From Burkholderiales bacterium (GTDB taxonomy: Bacteria > Pseudomonadota > Gammaproteobacteria > Burkholderiales > Ga0077523), in NCBI GenBank assembly GCA_019747905.1, contig JAIEQG010000084.1, positions 1 through 43,172 of the forward strand: 43,172 nt of DNA. The letters run 5' to 3'. Positions 25,422-32,885 of this stretch are shown here, piece after piece. The notes beneath the pieces are model-generated. The model had not been told where the DNA came from, made no database searches, and was given only the letters and a program-made list of their open reading frames with translations. Position 1 is the stretch's first letter, and each line of letters starts with the position of its first letter. Both the position numbers and the translations under genes were made by a program.

Positions 25422-27110
25422 ATGCACCAACTCGTGATCCGCGGTGGCACCGTCGTCGACGGTAGCGGCGCACCGCGCCGCGAAGCCGACATCGCCATCG
25501 ACGGCGACACCATCACTGCAGTCGGTACCGACATCGGCAAAGGACAACGCGAGATCGACGCGCGCGGTCTGCTGGTGACACCGGGCTTCGTCGACATCCA
25601 CACCCATTACGACGGCCAGGCCACGTGGGATCCGTATCTCACGCCTTCGTCCTGGCATGGCGTGACCACGGCGGTGATGGGCAACTGCGGCGTCGGGTTC
25701 GCGCCCGTGCGGCCGGGAACGGCACCGGCCCTCATCAACCTGATGGAAGGCATCGAGGACATCCCGGGTACGGTGCTGGCCGAGGGCGTCAAGTTCGACT
25801 GGCAGTCCTTCCCCGAGTACCTCGACGTGCTCGACCGCAGCCCCAAGGTGATCGACATCGGCGCGCAGGTGCCGCACGCGGCGCTGCGCTATTTCGCGAT
25901 GGGCGAGCGTGGGCTCGACCACGCTTCACAGCCCACCGACGCCGAGATCGCCACCATGGGCGAGCTGCTCGAGCAATCGCTGCACGCGGGCGCCCTGGGC
26001 TTCACCACCTCGCGCACCATCAAGCACCGCGCCCGCGATGGGCGTTCGACACCGAGCCTCTCCGCGCGCGAACGCGAGTTGTTCGGGCTGGCGGCGGCCA
26101 TGAAGCGCGCCGGACGCGGTGTAATCGAAGTCAACTCGGACTTCGGCGTTGGCGAGTTCGACATCCTCGAGGCCGCCGCGATCAAGGCAGGACGACCGCT
26201 ATCGATCCTTCTGGTTCAGGTGAGCAATGCGCCCGACCTGTGGCGCGAGACGCGCGATCGCATCCGTGCCGCGCGCGCGGCAGGGTTGAACTTCACCGGC
26301 CAGGTGGGCAGCCGGCCCATCGGCGTCATGTGGGGCCTGGAGACGAGCGTCAACCCGTTCACCACGCACCCGGCCTGGATCGGTCTAGCGCACCTGACGC
26401 CGCGCGAACGTTACGAGCGCCTCGTACGCGACCCGGAACTGCGCCGCACGCTGGTGCAAGACCGTCCGGACGACGATCACACACGCATGATCGACGCGGC
26501 GCTGCCACGCACCTACTCGCTCGATGCGAGCTACGACTACGAGCCGAACACCAACGACAGCATCGCAGCGCGGGCCGCGCGGATGAACGTCGACCCGTGG
26601 ACGCTGGCACTGGACACGATGCTCGCCGACAACGGCAAGCGGCTACTGACCCACACGTTCGAGAATTACTACGACGGTGATCTCGAGGTCATCCGCGAGA
26701 TGATCGACGACGACTGCACGGTCATGGGTCTCGGCGACGGCGGCGCGCACGTGTGCACCATCTGCGATGCGAGCGCACCGACTTTCGTGCTCACCCACTG
26801 GGCACGCGATCGCACGCGGGGCGAACGCATTCCGCTGGAGTATCTGGTCCGCAAGCAGACCTTGGCGTCGGCCCGGTCCTACGGGCTGCTCGATCGCGGC
26901 TTGTTGAAGCCCGGCTATCGCGCGGACGTGAACGTGATCGACTTCGATCGCCTTAGGGTCATGCCGCACGAGGTTGTGTACGACCTCCCCGCGGGCGGCA
27001 AGCGACTGATGCAGCGGGCGCAGGGGTATCGACACACGTTCGTGGCGGGTGTGGAGACCGTATGCGGCGACGAGCATACGGGGGCGTTGCCGGGGAAGTT
27101 GATCCGGTAG
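25422..27110 (+). CDS. N-acyl-D-amino-acid deacylase family amidohydrolase
   Basis: A 562-residue cytosolic metal-dependent amidohydrolase. The metal motif HTHYDGQATWDP (about residues 60-71), GVTTAVMGNCGVGFAPVRP with the cysteine ligand, NSDFGVGEF, and the C-terminal GDGGAHVCTICDASAPTF all match D-aminoacylases, which remove acyl groups from N-acyl-D-amino acids. Length (about 480-560) is at the long end. The start has GAGGAGA at 25407-25413. Its substrate (D-amino acid, peptidoglycan fragment or other amide) is not decided by the sequence. Confidence 0.87.
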   Translation: MHQLVIRGGTVVDGSGAPRREADIAIDGDTITAVGTDIGKGQREIDARGLLVTPGFVDIHTHYDGQATWDPYLTPSSWHGVTTAVMGNCGVGFAPVRPGTAPALINLMEGIEDIPGTVLAEGVKFDWQSFPEYLDVLDRSPKVIDIGAQVPHAALRYFAMGERGLDHASQPTDAEIATMGELLEQSLHAGALGFTTSRTIKHRARDGRSTPSLSARERELFGLAAAMKRAGRGVIEVNSDFGVGEFDILEAAAIKAGRPLSILLVQVSNAPDLWRETRDRIRAARAAGLNFTGQVGSRPIGVMWGLETSVNPFTTHPAWIGLAHLTPRERYERLVRDPELRRTLVQDRPDDDHTRMIDAALPRTYSLDASYDYEPNTNDSIAARAARMNVDPWTLALDTMLADNGKRLLTHTFENYYDGDLEVIREMIDDDCTVMGLGDGGAHVCTICDASAPTFVLTHWARDRTRGERIPLEYLVRKQTLASARSYGLLDRGLLKPGYRADVNVIDFDRLRVMPHEVVYDLPAGGKRLMQRAQGYRHTFVAGVETVCGDEHTGALPGKLIR

Positions 27111-27122
27111 TCGGTCACCTGG

Positions 27123-27282
27123 CGCCCCCATCCCAACCTTCCCCCGGCGAAGCCGGGGGAAGGAGCAGTAAGTCCCCTCCCCCGGCTGCGCCGGGGGAGG
27201 GCGGAGGGTGGGGGCAGCGCAGCACCGGCCTCGCCGGGGAAGGGCGGAGGGTGGGGCAGCACAGCGCCGGCCTCGCCGGGAT
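27123..27282. repeat. Paired palindromic hairpins plus tandem unit, copy 2
   Basis: Hairpin 1: CCTTCCCCCGGC, loop GAA, complement (27137-27163), preceded by the reversed tail CCCCCATCCCAA. Hairpin 2: CCCTCCCCCGGC, loop TGC, complement (27175-27201). Then two tandem units of about 41 bp starting GGCGGAGGGTGGGG (about 27200-27242 and 27243-27282), each with a CCGGCCTCGCCGG palindrome. It fills the gap between convergent genes and may act as a bidirectional terminator. Confidence 0.75.
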
Positions 27283-28250
27283 CAGGACGGGGGCAGTGCC
27301 GACTTCCGGAACTGCCGCGGCGACAATCCGAACTCGCGCCGGAACGCACGGCTGAAATGGGCTGCGTCGCTAAAGCCCCAACGGAAGGCGACCGCCGACA
27401 CCGCCGTATCGGGCGCGTGCAATAGCTGCTGTCGGCAGCGGATGAGACGTTCCTGCCAGATCCAGCGCTCCACCATGAGACCGTTCTCTTCGAACACGCG
27501 CTGCAGCTGCCGCATCGACACGCCGTGCGCCGCGGCGATCGCGGCGGGTCGTAGATCCGGATCACCGAGATGCAGCTGGATGTATTGCTGCACCCGGACG
27601 AACAGATCACGATGACGGGTCGACACGAGTTCCCGTACGGCACCGTCCTCGGGCGCGAGCGCCATGCTCAAGAGGTCTATCGTCGTGGCCAGGAGATTCG
27701 GCACGTGCGAGGAGGCCACGCCATGCCGTTCGCGCGCCAGCACTCGCAGGTGATTCGCGAACAGGGCACCGCGACCGTTCGTTCCCGAGATGGTACGGGC
27801 GACGTGATCGGCGGCGCGCGGCAGCACGGCCGTGAGCAGGCGTTGCGGCACCAGCAGCGTGATCTTGGACAGCTTCGCCCCGACCGCGAACTCGATCGGC
27901 CGACGGCTATCCCACAGCGTGAAGTCGCCCGGCCCCAGAAGGGCCTCGCGATCGGCCTGCCGGATGCGCTCGGCACCGTCGATCACGTGCAGCACGCCGA
28001 AGTACTCGTCGTCCGAGCGACCGATCTCGACGCGCGTCCGCGCGCCGTCGCATGGGTCGCAGGTACAGCTCATCACGCGCCCCGCCCCCAACCCATGGAC
28101 TTCGAGCGCGGCGGCATAGGCACCTTCCCGCCGCTTCGGTATCGCCCACGAAAGGTGGGTTTCGTTGACTGCGTCGCGCCATTGCGGGAACTGGCGCGGC
28201 GCGGCGAACTGCCGCGTTGACCACGTCGTCGATGCCTGACCGATGTCCAT
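27282..28250 (-). CDS. AraC family transcriptional regulator
   Basis: A 322-residue regulator: N-terminal AraC-binding-like beta domain (about 20-200, with GPGDFTLWDSRRPIEF) and C-terminal double helix-turn-helix (about 215-315, with AHGVSMRQLQRVFEENG and VAFRWGFSDAAHFSRAFRREFGLSPRQFR). This two-part layout resembles FeaR/oxidative-stress-type activators of aromatic catabolism. It is divergent from the dihydroxyacetophenone-dioxygenase-like cupin, its most likely target. ATG 28250 is a reasonable start, GTG 28253 being one codon upstream. Confidence 0.85.
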   Translation of the reverse strand: MDIGQASTTWSTRQFAAPRQFPQWRDAVNETHLSWAIPKRREGAYAAALEVHGLGAGRVMSCTCDPCDGARTRVEIGRSDDEYFGVLHVIDGAERIRQADREALLGPGDFTLWDSRRPIEFAVGAKLSKITLLVPQRLLTAVLPRAADHVARTISGTNGRGALFANHLRVLARERHGVASSHVPNLLATTIDLLSMALAPEDGAVRELVSTRHRDLFVRVQQYIQLHLGDPDLRPAAIAAAHGVSMRQLQRVFEENGLMVERWIWQERLIRCRQQLLHAPDTAVSAVAFRWGFSDAAHFSRAFRREFGLSPRQFRKSALPPS

Positions 28251-28438
28251 CACGTGCCTGTTCCTCCCGAGCATCCGTCGGACTGCTGCCGGCATCCTGT
28301 CGCTGTGGATCAAGTCGCCCGTCGTGTGCGGGCAAGACGCCGTGCGCGGCCGGTTTCGATAATAGCGCCGATTCTGCCGCGGGCACCCGAGCTCGCCGTC
28401 GGAAGCCGACAACCACACATTTGCACGAGGAGACTTCG

Positions 28439-28873
28439 ATGGGCGCACCGCTGTCAGACGAGATACTGCTACGCACGACCGACATGCCATGGATCAACTT
28501 CGGCGAGGGCATCGACTACAAGATCCTGCGCACCAGCGCGGAGACCGGTGCCTGGACGGTGCTGTTCCGGTGCGCGAAGGGTTCGAGCTTCGCGCCGCAT
28601 CGGCACTACGGGGCCGGCGAGTACTTCATGTTCAAGGGCGCGATGGAATACCGCATGGGCGGTGCCAAGGCCGGCGACTACGGCTACGAACCGCTCGGTG
28701 TCTTCCACGAGCACACCGAGTTCATCGAGGACTCGGAGCTGTGGTTCACCAACTACGGTCCGATCGCGTTCGTGAATCCGGACGGTTCCGTGGCGATGTT
28801 GCTCGACTGGAAGTTCTTCGCCGATCAGCAGGTGGCGGCGCAGGGCGACGCGGCTTCGCGCAAGGCGGCGTAG
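28439..28873 (+). CDS. Cupin dioxygenase (2,4'-dihydroxyacetophenone dioxygenase/acetylacetone-cleaving type)
   Basis: A 144-residue cupin. Metal-binding motif 1 is FAPHRHYGAGEYFMFKG (two His and Glu), and the second His is in GVFHEHTEF. The shape matches the small ChrR-like cupins that cleave C-C bonds in 2,4'-dihydroxyacetophenone or acetylacetone, but some family members have other substrates. The start is ATG 28439 with CGAGGAGA upstream (28426-28433). The divergent AraC gene suggests inducible expression. Confidence 0.8.
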   Translation: MGAPLSDEILLRTTDMPWINFGEGIDYKILRTSAETGAWTVLFRCAKGSSFAPHRHYGAGEYFMFKGAMEYRMGGAKAGDYGYEPLGVFHEHTEFIEDSELWFTNYGPIAFVNPDGSVAMLLDWKFFADQQVAAQGDAASRKAA

Positions 28874-28895
28874 GGCAGTTCTTCGCTCGGAGCGT

Positions 28896-28917
28896 GCGCC
28901 GGCCCTCGGGCCGGCGC
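28896..28917. terminator. Hairpin between convergent cupin genes
   Basis: GCGCCGGCC and its complement form a 9-bp stem with a 4-nt loop (28896-28917), 23 nt after one cupin and 15 nt before the other. There is no T-run, so bidirectional termination is possible but unproven. Confidence 0.5.
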
Positions 28918-28931
28918 CATTCGCTCGCGAG

Positions 28932-29369
28932 TCAGTTCTTCTCGACCACGTTGAAGGAATCCGGGCCGTCCACGAACAGGTAGAACTCGCATTCCGAGAG
29001 GCAGACGCCCCAGTGCACGACCTTGGCGGGGATGTGCAAGTAGTCGCCCACGGCGAGCTTCGTGTCCGGCTGCCCCTCGGCGGCGATGGTCAGTGTTCCC
29101 TTCGTCATGATGAGATTCTCGTTCGAGACGTGCCAGTGCTTCACGAAGACGAAGCCGGCCGGGAAGCGATAGATGTGCTGGGAGGCTCCGGTGCCGGGCT
29201 CACCCTTGAGCAGCACGTGCTGGCAACCCGGCGGAGCATCGGGTCCGCACGACTTGAGCGCGCCGGCAGGTTTGACGATGTCCATGGGACCGGCCAGCGC
29301 CGTTCCCCCAGCACAGCACGCCACCGCAATGGTCAACGCGGCCGCCTTCCACAGTCTGGTCGCACGCAT
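28932..29369 (-). CDS. Secreted cupin-domain protein
   Basis: A 145-residue protein with a signal peptide (about residues 1-26, ending GGTALA) and a cupin fold: motif 1 FVFVKHWHVSNENLIMTKG has two His and Glu/Asn, and motif 2 is GDYLHIPAKVVHWG. Four cysteines (SCGPDAPPGC, VCLSEC) suggest disulfides. Function unknown; cupins of this kind often act as metal-dependent isomerases or dioxygenases. A strong GGGAGGAA ribosome site precedes ATG 29369. Confidence 0.8.
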   Translation of the reverse strand: MRATRLWKAAALTIAVACCAGGTALAGPMDIVKPAGALKSCGPDAPPGCQHVLLKGEPGTGASQHIYRFPAGFVFVKHWHVSNENLIMTKGTLTIAAEGQPDTKLAVGDYLHIPAKVVHWGVCLSECEFYLFVDGPDSFNVVEKN

Positions 29370-29820
29370 GAGTTCCTCCCAATCGTTGTGGGTGGGGTTG
29401 CCTCACCTTCGAGCGACTCCGTGACCGCAACCCCAACCTGTCACGAAGACACGATCGTCTTAAGGTGCGGAGGCGCCGTCTTACGACGGCCATGGCGTCC
29501 GGGCCGCGGGCCGGACTGACGGGAGGGGCCCAAGCTAACAGCCTCGGACTTACAAATCACACACGAGTCCCGTGGTGGCGACCTACTACTTCGCCACGGG
29601 AGTCATCAGCACCGCACGCAGCGTCGCGAGAGTCCGCTGGACGACTTCCTGCGGTTTCCATCCCAATTCGACCACCAGGTGCTGCCAGGCATCCATGTGC
29701 ATGATGTGGTAGCACCAGCCTGTGGGCGGGACGCCGGTTCCTGCGACCTGACGGCGCCGGCATGCTCGAACCGGCCCGCGTGGCGCATCTCGGCCCGTTG
29801 GTGCGGACGGGCTGACCCGG
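29370..29820. other. Gap with possible gene remnant
   Basis: No complete gene is seen. A small hairpin (GCCGTC/GACGGC) lies at 29475-29490. On the minus strand, 29586-29702 encodes MHMDAWQHLVVELGWKPQEV and a further 18 residues ending VAK, with protein-like composition and a stop, but with poor upstream support. It may be a 38-residue protein or the end of a decayed gene. Confidence 0.4.
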
Positions 29821-30879
29821 CTACAGGGCCGCCGCGATCGCCTTTCCCATGTCCTCGGTGCTCGCCTTGCCGCCCACGTCCGGCGTGCGCGGACCGTCGG
29901 CGAGGACTTTCTCGATGGCACTCACGATGGCAGCGGCGGCCTGCGCGTGTCCCAGGTGCTCGAGCATCATCGCTCCGGACCAGATCTGTCCCACGGGGTT
30001 CGCGATCTTTCGGCCGTAGATGTCCGGCGCCGAACCGTGCACCGGCTCGAACAATGACGGGAACTTGCGTTCCGGATTGATGTTGCCCGAGGGTGCCACG
30101 CCGATGGTGCCGGCCGTGGCAGGGCCGAGGTCCGAGATGATGTCGCCGAACAGGTTCGACGCCACGATCACGTCGAAGCGCTGCGGATTCAGCACGAGCT
30201 GGATGGTGAGACCATCGATGTGGTACTGGCTCGTCTTCACGTCGGGGTACTGCTTGCCCATCGCCGCGAAGCGCTCGTCCCAGTAGGGCATGGTGATGGA
30301 AATGCCGTTCGACTTGGTGGCGGAGGTGACGAGCTTGCGCGGCCGCTGCATCGCAAGGTCGAAAGCGAACTTCATGATCCGGTCCACACCCTTGCGCGTG
30401 AAGATCGACTGCTGCATCGCCATCTCGCGCTCGGTGCCTTCGAACAGGCGGCCGCCGACCGCGGAGTACTCGCCTTCGGTGTTCTCGCGCACCACGTAGT
30501 AGTCGATGTCGCCCAGCTTGCGCCCCGCCAGCGGGCAAGGAATGCCCGGCAGCAGGCGCACCGGGCGCAGGTTCACGTACTGGTCGAACCCGCGTCGGAA
30601 GAGGATCAGCGAATCCCACAGCGAAACGTGATCGGGCACTTTCGCAGGCCAGCCGGTGGCGCCGAAGAAGATGCAGTCGTGCCCGCCGATCTTGTCGCGC
30701 CAGTCCGGCGGCATCCACCAGCCGTGCCGGTCGTAGTTGTCGCAGCTCCAGTCGAAATGATCGAAGGCGAGGTCGATGCCGAACTTGCGCGCGGCCGCGT
30801 CGACGACGCGCACGCCTTCGGGCATGACTTCCTTGCCGATGCCGTCGCCGGCGATGACGGCGATTCTCGCTGCACTCAT
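29821..30879 (-). CDS. Tartrate/D-malate dehydrogenase-type 2-hydroxyacid oxidative decarboxylase
   Basis: A 352-residue enzyme of the isocitrate/isopropylmalate dehydrogenase superfamily. It starts AARIAVIAGDGIGKEVMPEG, and has the substrate motif YYVVRENTEGEYS, KSNGISITMPYWDE, NLFGDIISDLGP with metal-binding Asps and HGSAPDIYGRKIANPVGQIWSG. The absence of the LeuB- and Icd-type signatures, and DHFDWSCDNYDRHGWWMP, favour the TtuC/DmlA (tartrate or D-malate) group. It is divergent from the arsenic operon. ATG 30879 gives the normal N-terminus. Confidence 0.87.
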   Translation of the reverse strand: MSAARIAVIAGDGIGKEVMPEGVRVVDAAARKFGIDLAFDHFDWSCDNYDRHGWWMPPDWRDKIGGHDCIFFGATGWPAKVPDHVSLWDSLILFRRGFDQYVNLRPVRLLPGIPCPLAGRKLGDIDYYVVRENTEGEYSAVGGRLFEGTEREMAMQQSIFTRKGVDRIMKFAFDLAMQRPRKLVTSATKSNGISITMPYWDERFAAMGKQYPDVKTSQYHIDGLTIQLVLNPQRFDVIVASNLFGDIISDLGPATAGTIGVAPSGNINPERKFPSLFEPVHGSAPDIYGRKIANPVGQIWSGAMMLEHLGHAQAAAAIVSAIEKVLADGPRTPDVGGKASTEDMGKAIAAAL

Positions 30880-30968
30880 GGACTGGACCCCTTGCGGATG
30901 CGAACCTGGAAAGCGCGCGAGTGTACCGGCAACCGCGCCAAGGCGACCCGGACCCCGGTTCGCGGGGG

Positions 30969-30974
30969 TTGACA
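30969..30974 (+). promoter_or_regulatory. -35 element of the arsenic operon promoter
   Basis: A perfect TTGACA ends 30 nt before the arsR start. A clear -10 is not seen at ideal spacing; CATGAT (30990-30995, spacer 15) is the best match. Any transcript would start inside the palindrome, very near the ATG, so the arsR mRNA may be nearly leaderless. Confidence 0.5.
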
Positions 30975-30978
30975 CCAA

Positions 30979-31010
30979 TTCCATATTTCCATGATCATGG
31001 AAATATGGAA
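30979..31010. promoter_or_regulatory. ArsR operator: 32-bp perfect palindrome
   Basis: The arm TTCCATATTTCCATGA (30979-30994) is followed directly by its exact complement (30995-31010), with no spacer. Each arm contains TTCCAT twice. The palindrome covers the -10 region and the arsR ATG (31005-31007), so bound ArsR would block the polymerase at the start site. Confidence 0.85.
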
Positions 31011-31367
31011 CAGAAAGCTGCAGTCCTGGCCCTGGCCGCCCTGGCCCAGGAAACCCGACTCGGCGTGTTTCGCCTGCTGGTGCAGCAAGGCGAAAGCGGC
31101 CTTGCCGCCGGCGAGATCGCGGCGGCGCTGGGGCTCGCCCCCGCCACGCTCTCCTTTCATCTCAAGGAGCTGGCACATGCGGGCCTCATCACGTCGCGCC
31201 AGGACGGCCGGTTCGTCTACTACGCAGCCGACTACGCCGGGATGAATCAGTTGCTCGCGTTCCTCACCGAGAACTGCTGTGCCGCCGATGGCACTGCCTG
31301 CGCCCCCGGGACCGCATGCGCTCCTGTCACGAAACCCCGCAACGCTTCGCGAAAGGTCAAACGATGA
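31005..31367 (+). CDS. arsR: ArsR family arsenic-responsive repressor
   Basis: A 120-residue winged-helix repressor (AAGEIAAALGLAPATLSFHLKELAHAGLI, about 35-63, then beta-wing SRQDGRFVYYA). Arsenite-sensing cysteines are near the C-terminus: C91-C92, C99 and C105 (ENCCAADGTAC), resembling the C95-C96-C102 trio of the Acidithiobacillus ArsR type rather than the helix-5 site of E. coli. ATG 31005 lies inside the operator; no good ribosome site precedes it, so leaderless translation is possible. It heads arsR-arsI-arsC-arsN2-acr3. Confidence 0.92.
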   Translation: MEQKAAVLALAALAQETRLGVFRLLVQQGESGLAAGEIAAALGLAPATLSFHLKELAHAGLITSRQDGRFVYYAADYAGMNQLLAFLTENCCAADGTACAPGTACAPVTKPRNASRKVKR

Positions 31368-31837
31368 AACGCTTCCACGTCCACGTCGCGGTCGACGATC
31401 TCGCCGCCAGCACCCGCTTCTATTCCGCGCTGTTCGGCTTGAGCCCGACGGTCCTGAAGGACGACTACGCCAAGTGGCAGCTCGACGATCCGCGGGTCAA
31501 TTTCGCGATCTCGCAGCGGGGCAGCCCGCCCGGCGTGAATCACCTCGGCATCCAGACCGACGACGACGCCGAACTCGAGGCGCTGCAGGCGCAACTGGCG
31601 CGCGCCGAAGTCGACGCGGTCGCCGAGAAGGCAGTGGCGTGCTGCTACGCCAGATCCAACAAGTACTGGGTGACCGATCCCACCGGCATCGCGTGGGAGA
31701 CGTTCCGCACGCTGGGAGACGTGCCGACTTTCGACGGCGCGCCGGCGGAAGCAAAGGAGGCCGCCGCCTGCTGTACTCCCGCCGTTGCCGTGCCGGCGAA
31801 GATCGAAATGCGGCAGCGCACCCCCGCCAAGGCATGA
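31364..31837 (+). CDS. arsI: ArsI-type organoarsenical C-As lyase (VOC fold)
   Basis: A 157-residue VOC-superfamily protein. Iron ligands expected for ArsI are present: H5, H60 (GVNHLG) and E112 (WETF). The adjacent pair C93-C94 in VACCYARSNKYWV is the trivalent-arsenical site that distinguishes ArsI from ordinary VOC enzymes. ArsI cleaves methyl or aryl groups from trivalent organoarsenicals to As(III). Its ATG overlaps the arsR stop (ATGA). Extra C-terminal cysteines (AACCTP) are unusual. CadI-type relatives are the alternative. Confidence 0.87.
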   Translation: MKRFHVHVAVDDLAASTRFYSALFGLSPTVLKDDYAKWQLDDPRVNFAISQRGSPPGVNHLGIQTDDDAELEALQAQLARAEVDAVAEKAVACCYARSNKYWVTDPTGIAWETFRTLGDVPTFDGAPAEAKEAAACCTPAVAVPAKIEMRQRTPAKA

Positions 31838-31841
31838 GTTC

Positions 31842-32417
31842 ATGAGCCAGGACGCGCCGCGCAACGTGCTGTTCCTGTGCACGGGCAACTCCGCTCGGTC
31901 GATCCTCGCGGAGGCGTTGCTGGCGGGCATGGGCAAGGGCCGCTTCCGTGCCTTCAGTGCCGGCAGCCATCCGGCGGGCCAGGTGAACCCGCTCGCGATC
32001 GAGATTCTGCAGAAGAACCGCCTCGCGACCGAGGGCCTCCGCAGCAAGAGCTGGGAGGAGTTTATGTCCCCCCCGACGGGCCTGCGGCCCCTCCCCCCAG
32101 GGGGCCAGCCCTCTTGGGGCGGCCCGGCGAGGGCTGAGTTCTCGAGGCCCGACGCGCCAGTACTCGATTTCGTGTTCACGGTCTGTGACAACGCGGCGGG
32201 CGAAGTGTGTCCGGTCTGGCCGGGACAACCGGTCACGGCCCATTGGGGTGTCGACGATCCTGCCGCCGTCGACGGTGACGATGCGACCCGACGCCGCGCG
32301 TTCCTCAACGCCTATACGATCCTGCGCACGCGCATCCAGTTGTTCATCAACCTTCCGCTTGCGTCGCTCGACCGTCTTGCACTCGCGCAGCGGTTGAGCG
32401 ACATCGGCCGGACATGA
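31842..32417 (+). CDS. arsC: Arsenate reductase (LMW-PTPase type) with 27-residue insertion
   Basis: A 191-residue LMW-phosphatase-type arsenate reductase, about 27 longer than usual. The P-loop is FLCTGNSARS (C13); the downstream redox cysteines C115 (VFTVCDNAAGE) and C123 (VCPVWPG) fit the thioredoxin-linked type. Homologues run SKSWEEF straight into a PDAP-DFVFTVCD segment. Here residues 75-101, Pro/Gly/Arg-rich and encoded by a palindromic element, interrupt that join in frame. The catalytic residues are intact; activity with the added loop is unknown. It begins 4 nt after arsI and overlaps the next gene by 4 nt. Confidence 0.9.
   Translation: MSQDAPRNVLFLCTGNSARSILAEALLAGMGKGRFRAFSAGSHPAGQVNPLAIEILQKNRLATEGLRSKSWEEFMSPPTGLRPLPPGGQPSWGGPARAEFSRPDAPVLDFVFTVCDNAAGEVCPVWPGQPVTAHWGVDDPAAVDGDDATRRRAFLNAYTILRTRIQLFINLPLASLDRLALAQRLSDIGRT
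32064..32144 (+). repeat. In-frame palindromic element inside arsC
   Basis: About 81 nt rich in C/G runs (codons MSPPTGLRPLPPGGQPSWGG and on to FS). It contains inverted repeats: GGCCCC/GGGGCC near 32087-32107 and AGCCCTC/GAGGGCT at about 32107-32136. It interrupts the conserved arsC sequence without changing frame. It resembles short intergenic repeats rather than coding sequence. Exact ends are approximate. Confidence 0.75.
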
Positions 32418-32869
32418 GGGACGTCGCTGTGTTCGGACACCCGTCACTGGCATCGGTACAGCGCCTGTTGGCCGACGCCGAATTGCCCGCCGACGACCTC
32501 ACCACCGCCCACCTCGAAACTTTCTTCGGCCTCGGGTCGCCCGACGCGCTCGAAGGCGTCGTGGGCCTCGAGATCTTCGGTGAGGCCGCACTGCTGCGCT
32601 CACTGGCCGTGACTCCGGCGCAACGGTCGCATGGCCTCGGCAAGCTGTTGGTGAATACCGCAGAACGCTACGCGCGGACCAGAGGTGCCGGCGATATCTA
32701 CCTGCTCACGAATACCGCGGAACGCTTCTTCGGCGATCTCGGGTATGTACCAGCCGATCGGAACAGTGCTCCGGAATCGATCCGGCAGACCCGCGAGTTC
32801 GCGGCGTTGTGCCCGGCCAGTGCCGCCTTCATGGTCAAGCACTGCGTACCGGGCGCACCTGCAACCTGA
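32414..32869 (+). CDS. arsN2: ArsN2-like GNAT acetyltransferase
   Basis: A 151-residue GNAT protein: acetyl-CoA loop LAVTPAQRSHGLGKLLVNTAE (Q/R-x-x-G-x-G/A) and YLLTNTAERFFGDLGYVPADR, the C-terminal part typical of the ArsN2 group found in ars operons. It overlaps arsC by ATGA. Related ArsN1 acetylates phosphinothricin and arsenosugar-like arsinothricin; the ArsN2 substrate is not known to me, so function rests on context. Confidence 0.82.
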   Translation: MRDVAVFGHPSLASVQRLLADAELPADDLTTAHLETFFGLGSPDALEGVVGLEIFGEAALLRSLAVTPAQRSHGLGKLLVNTAERYARTRGAGDIYLLTNTAERFFGDLGYVPADRNSAPESIRQTREFAALCPASAAFMVKHCVPGAPAT

Positions 32870-32885
32870 ACTCAGCGCACTTCAC

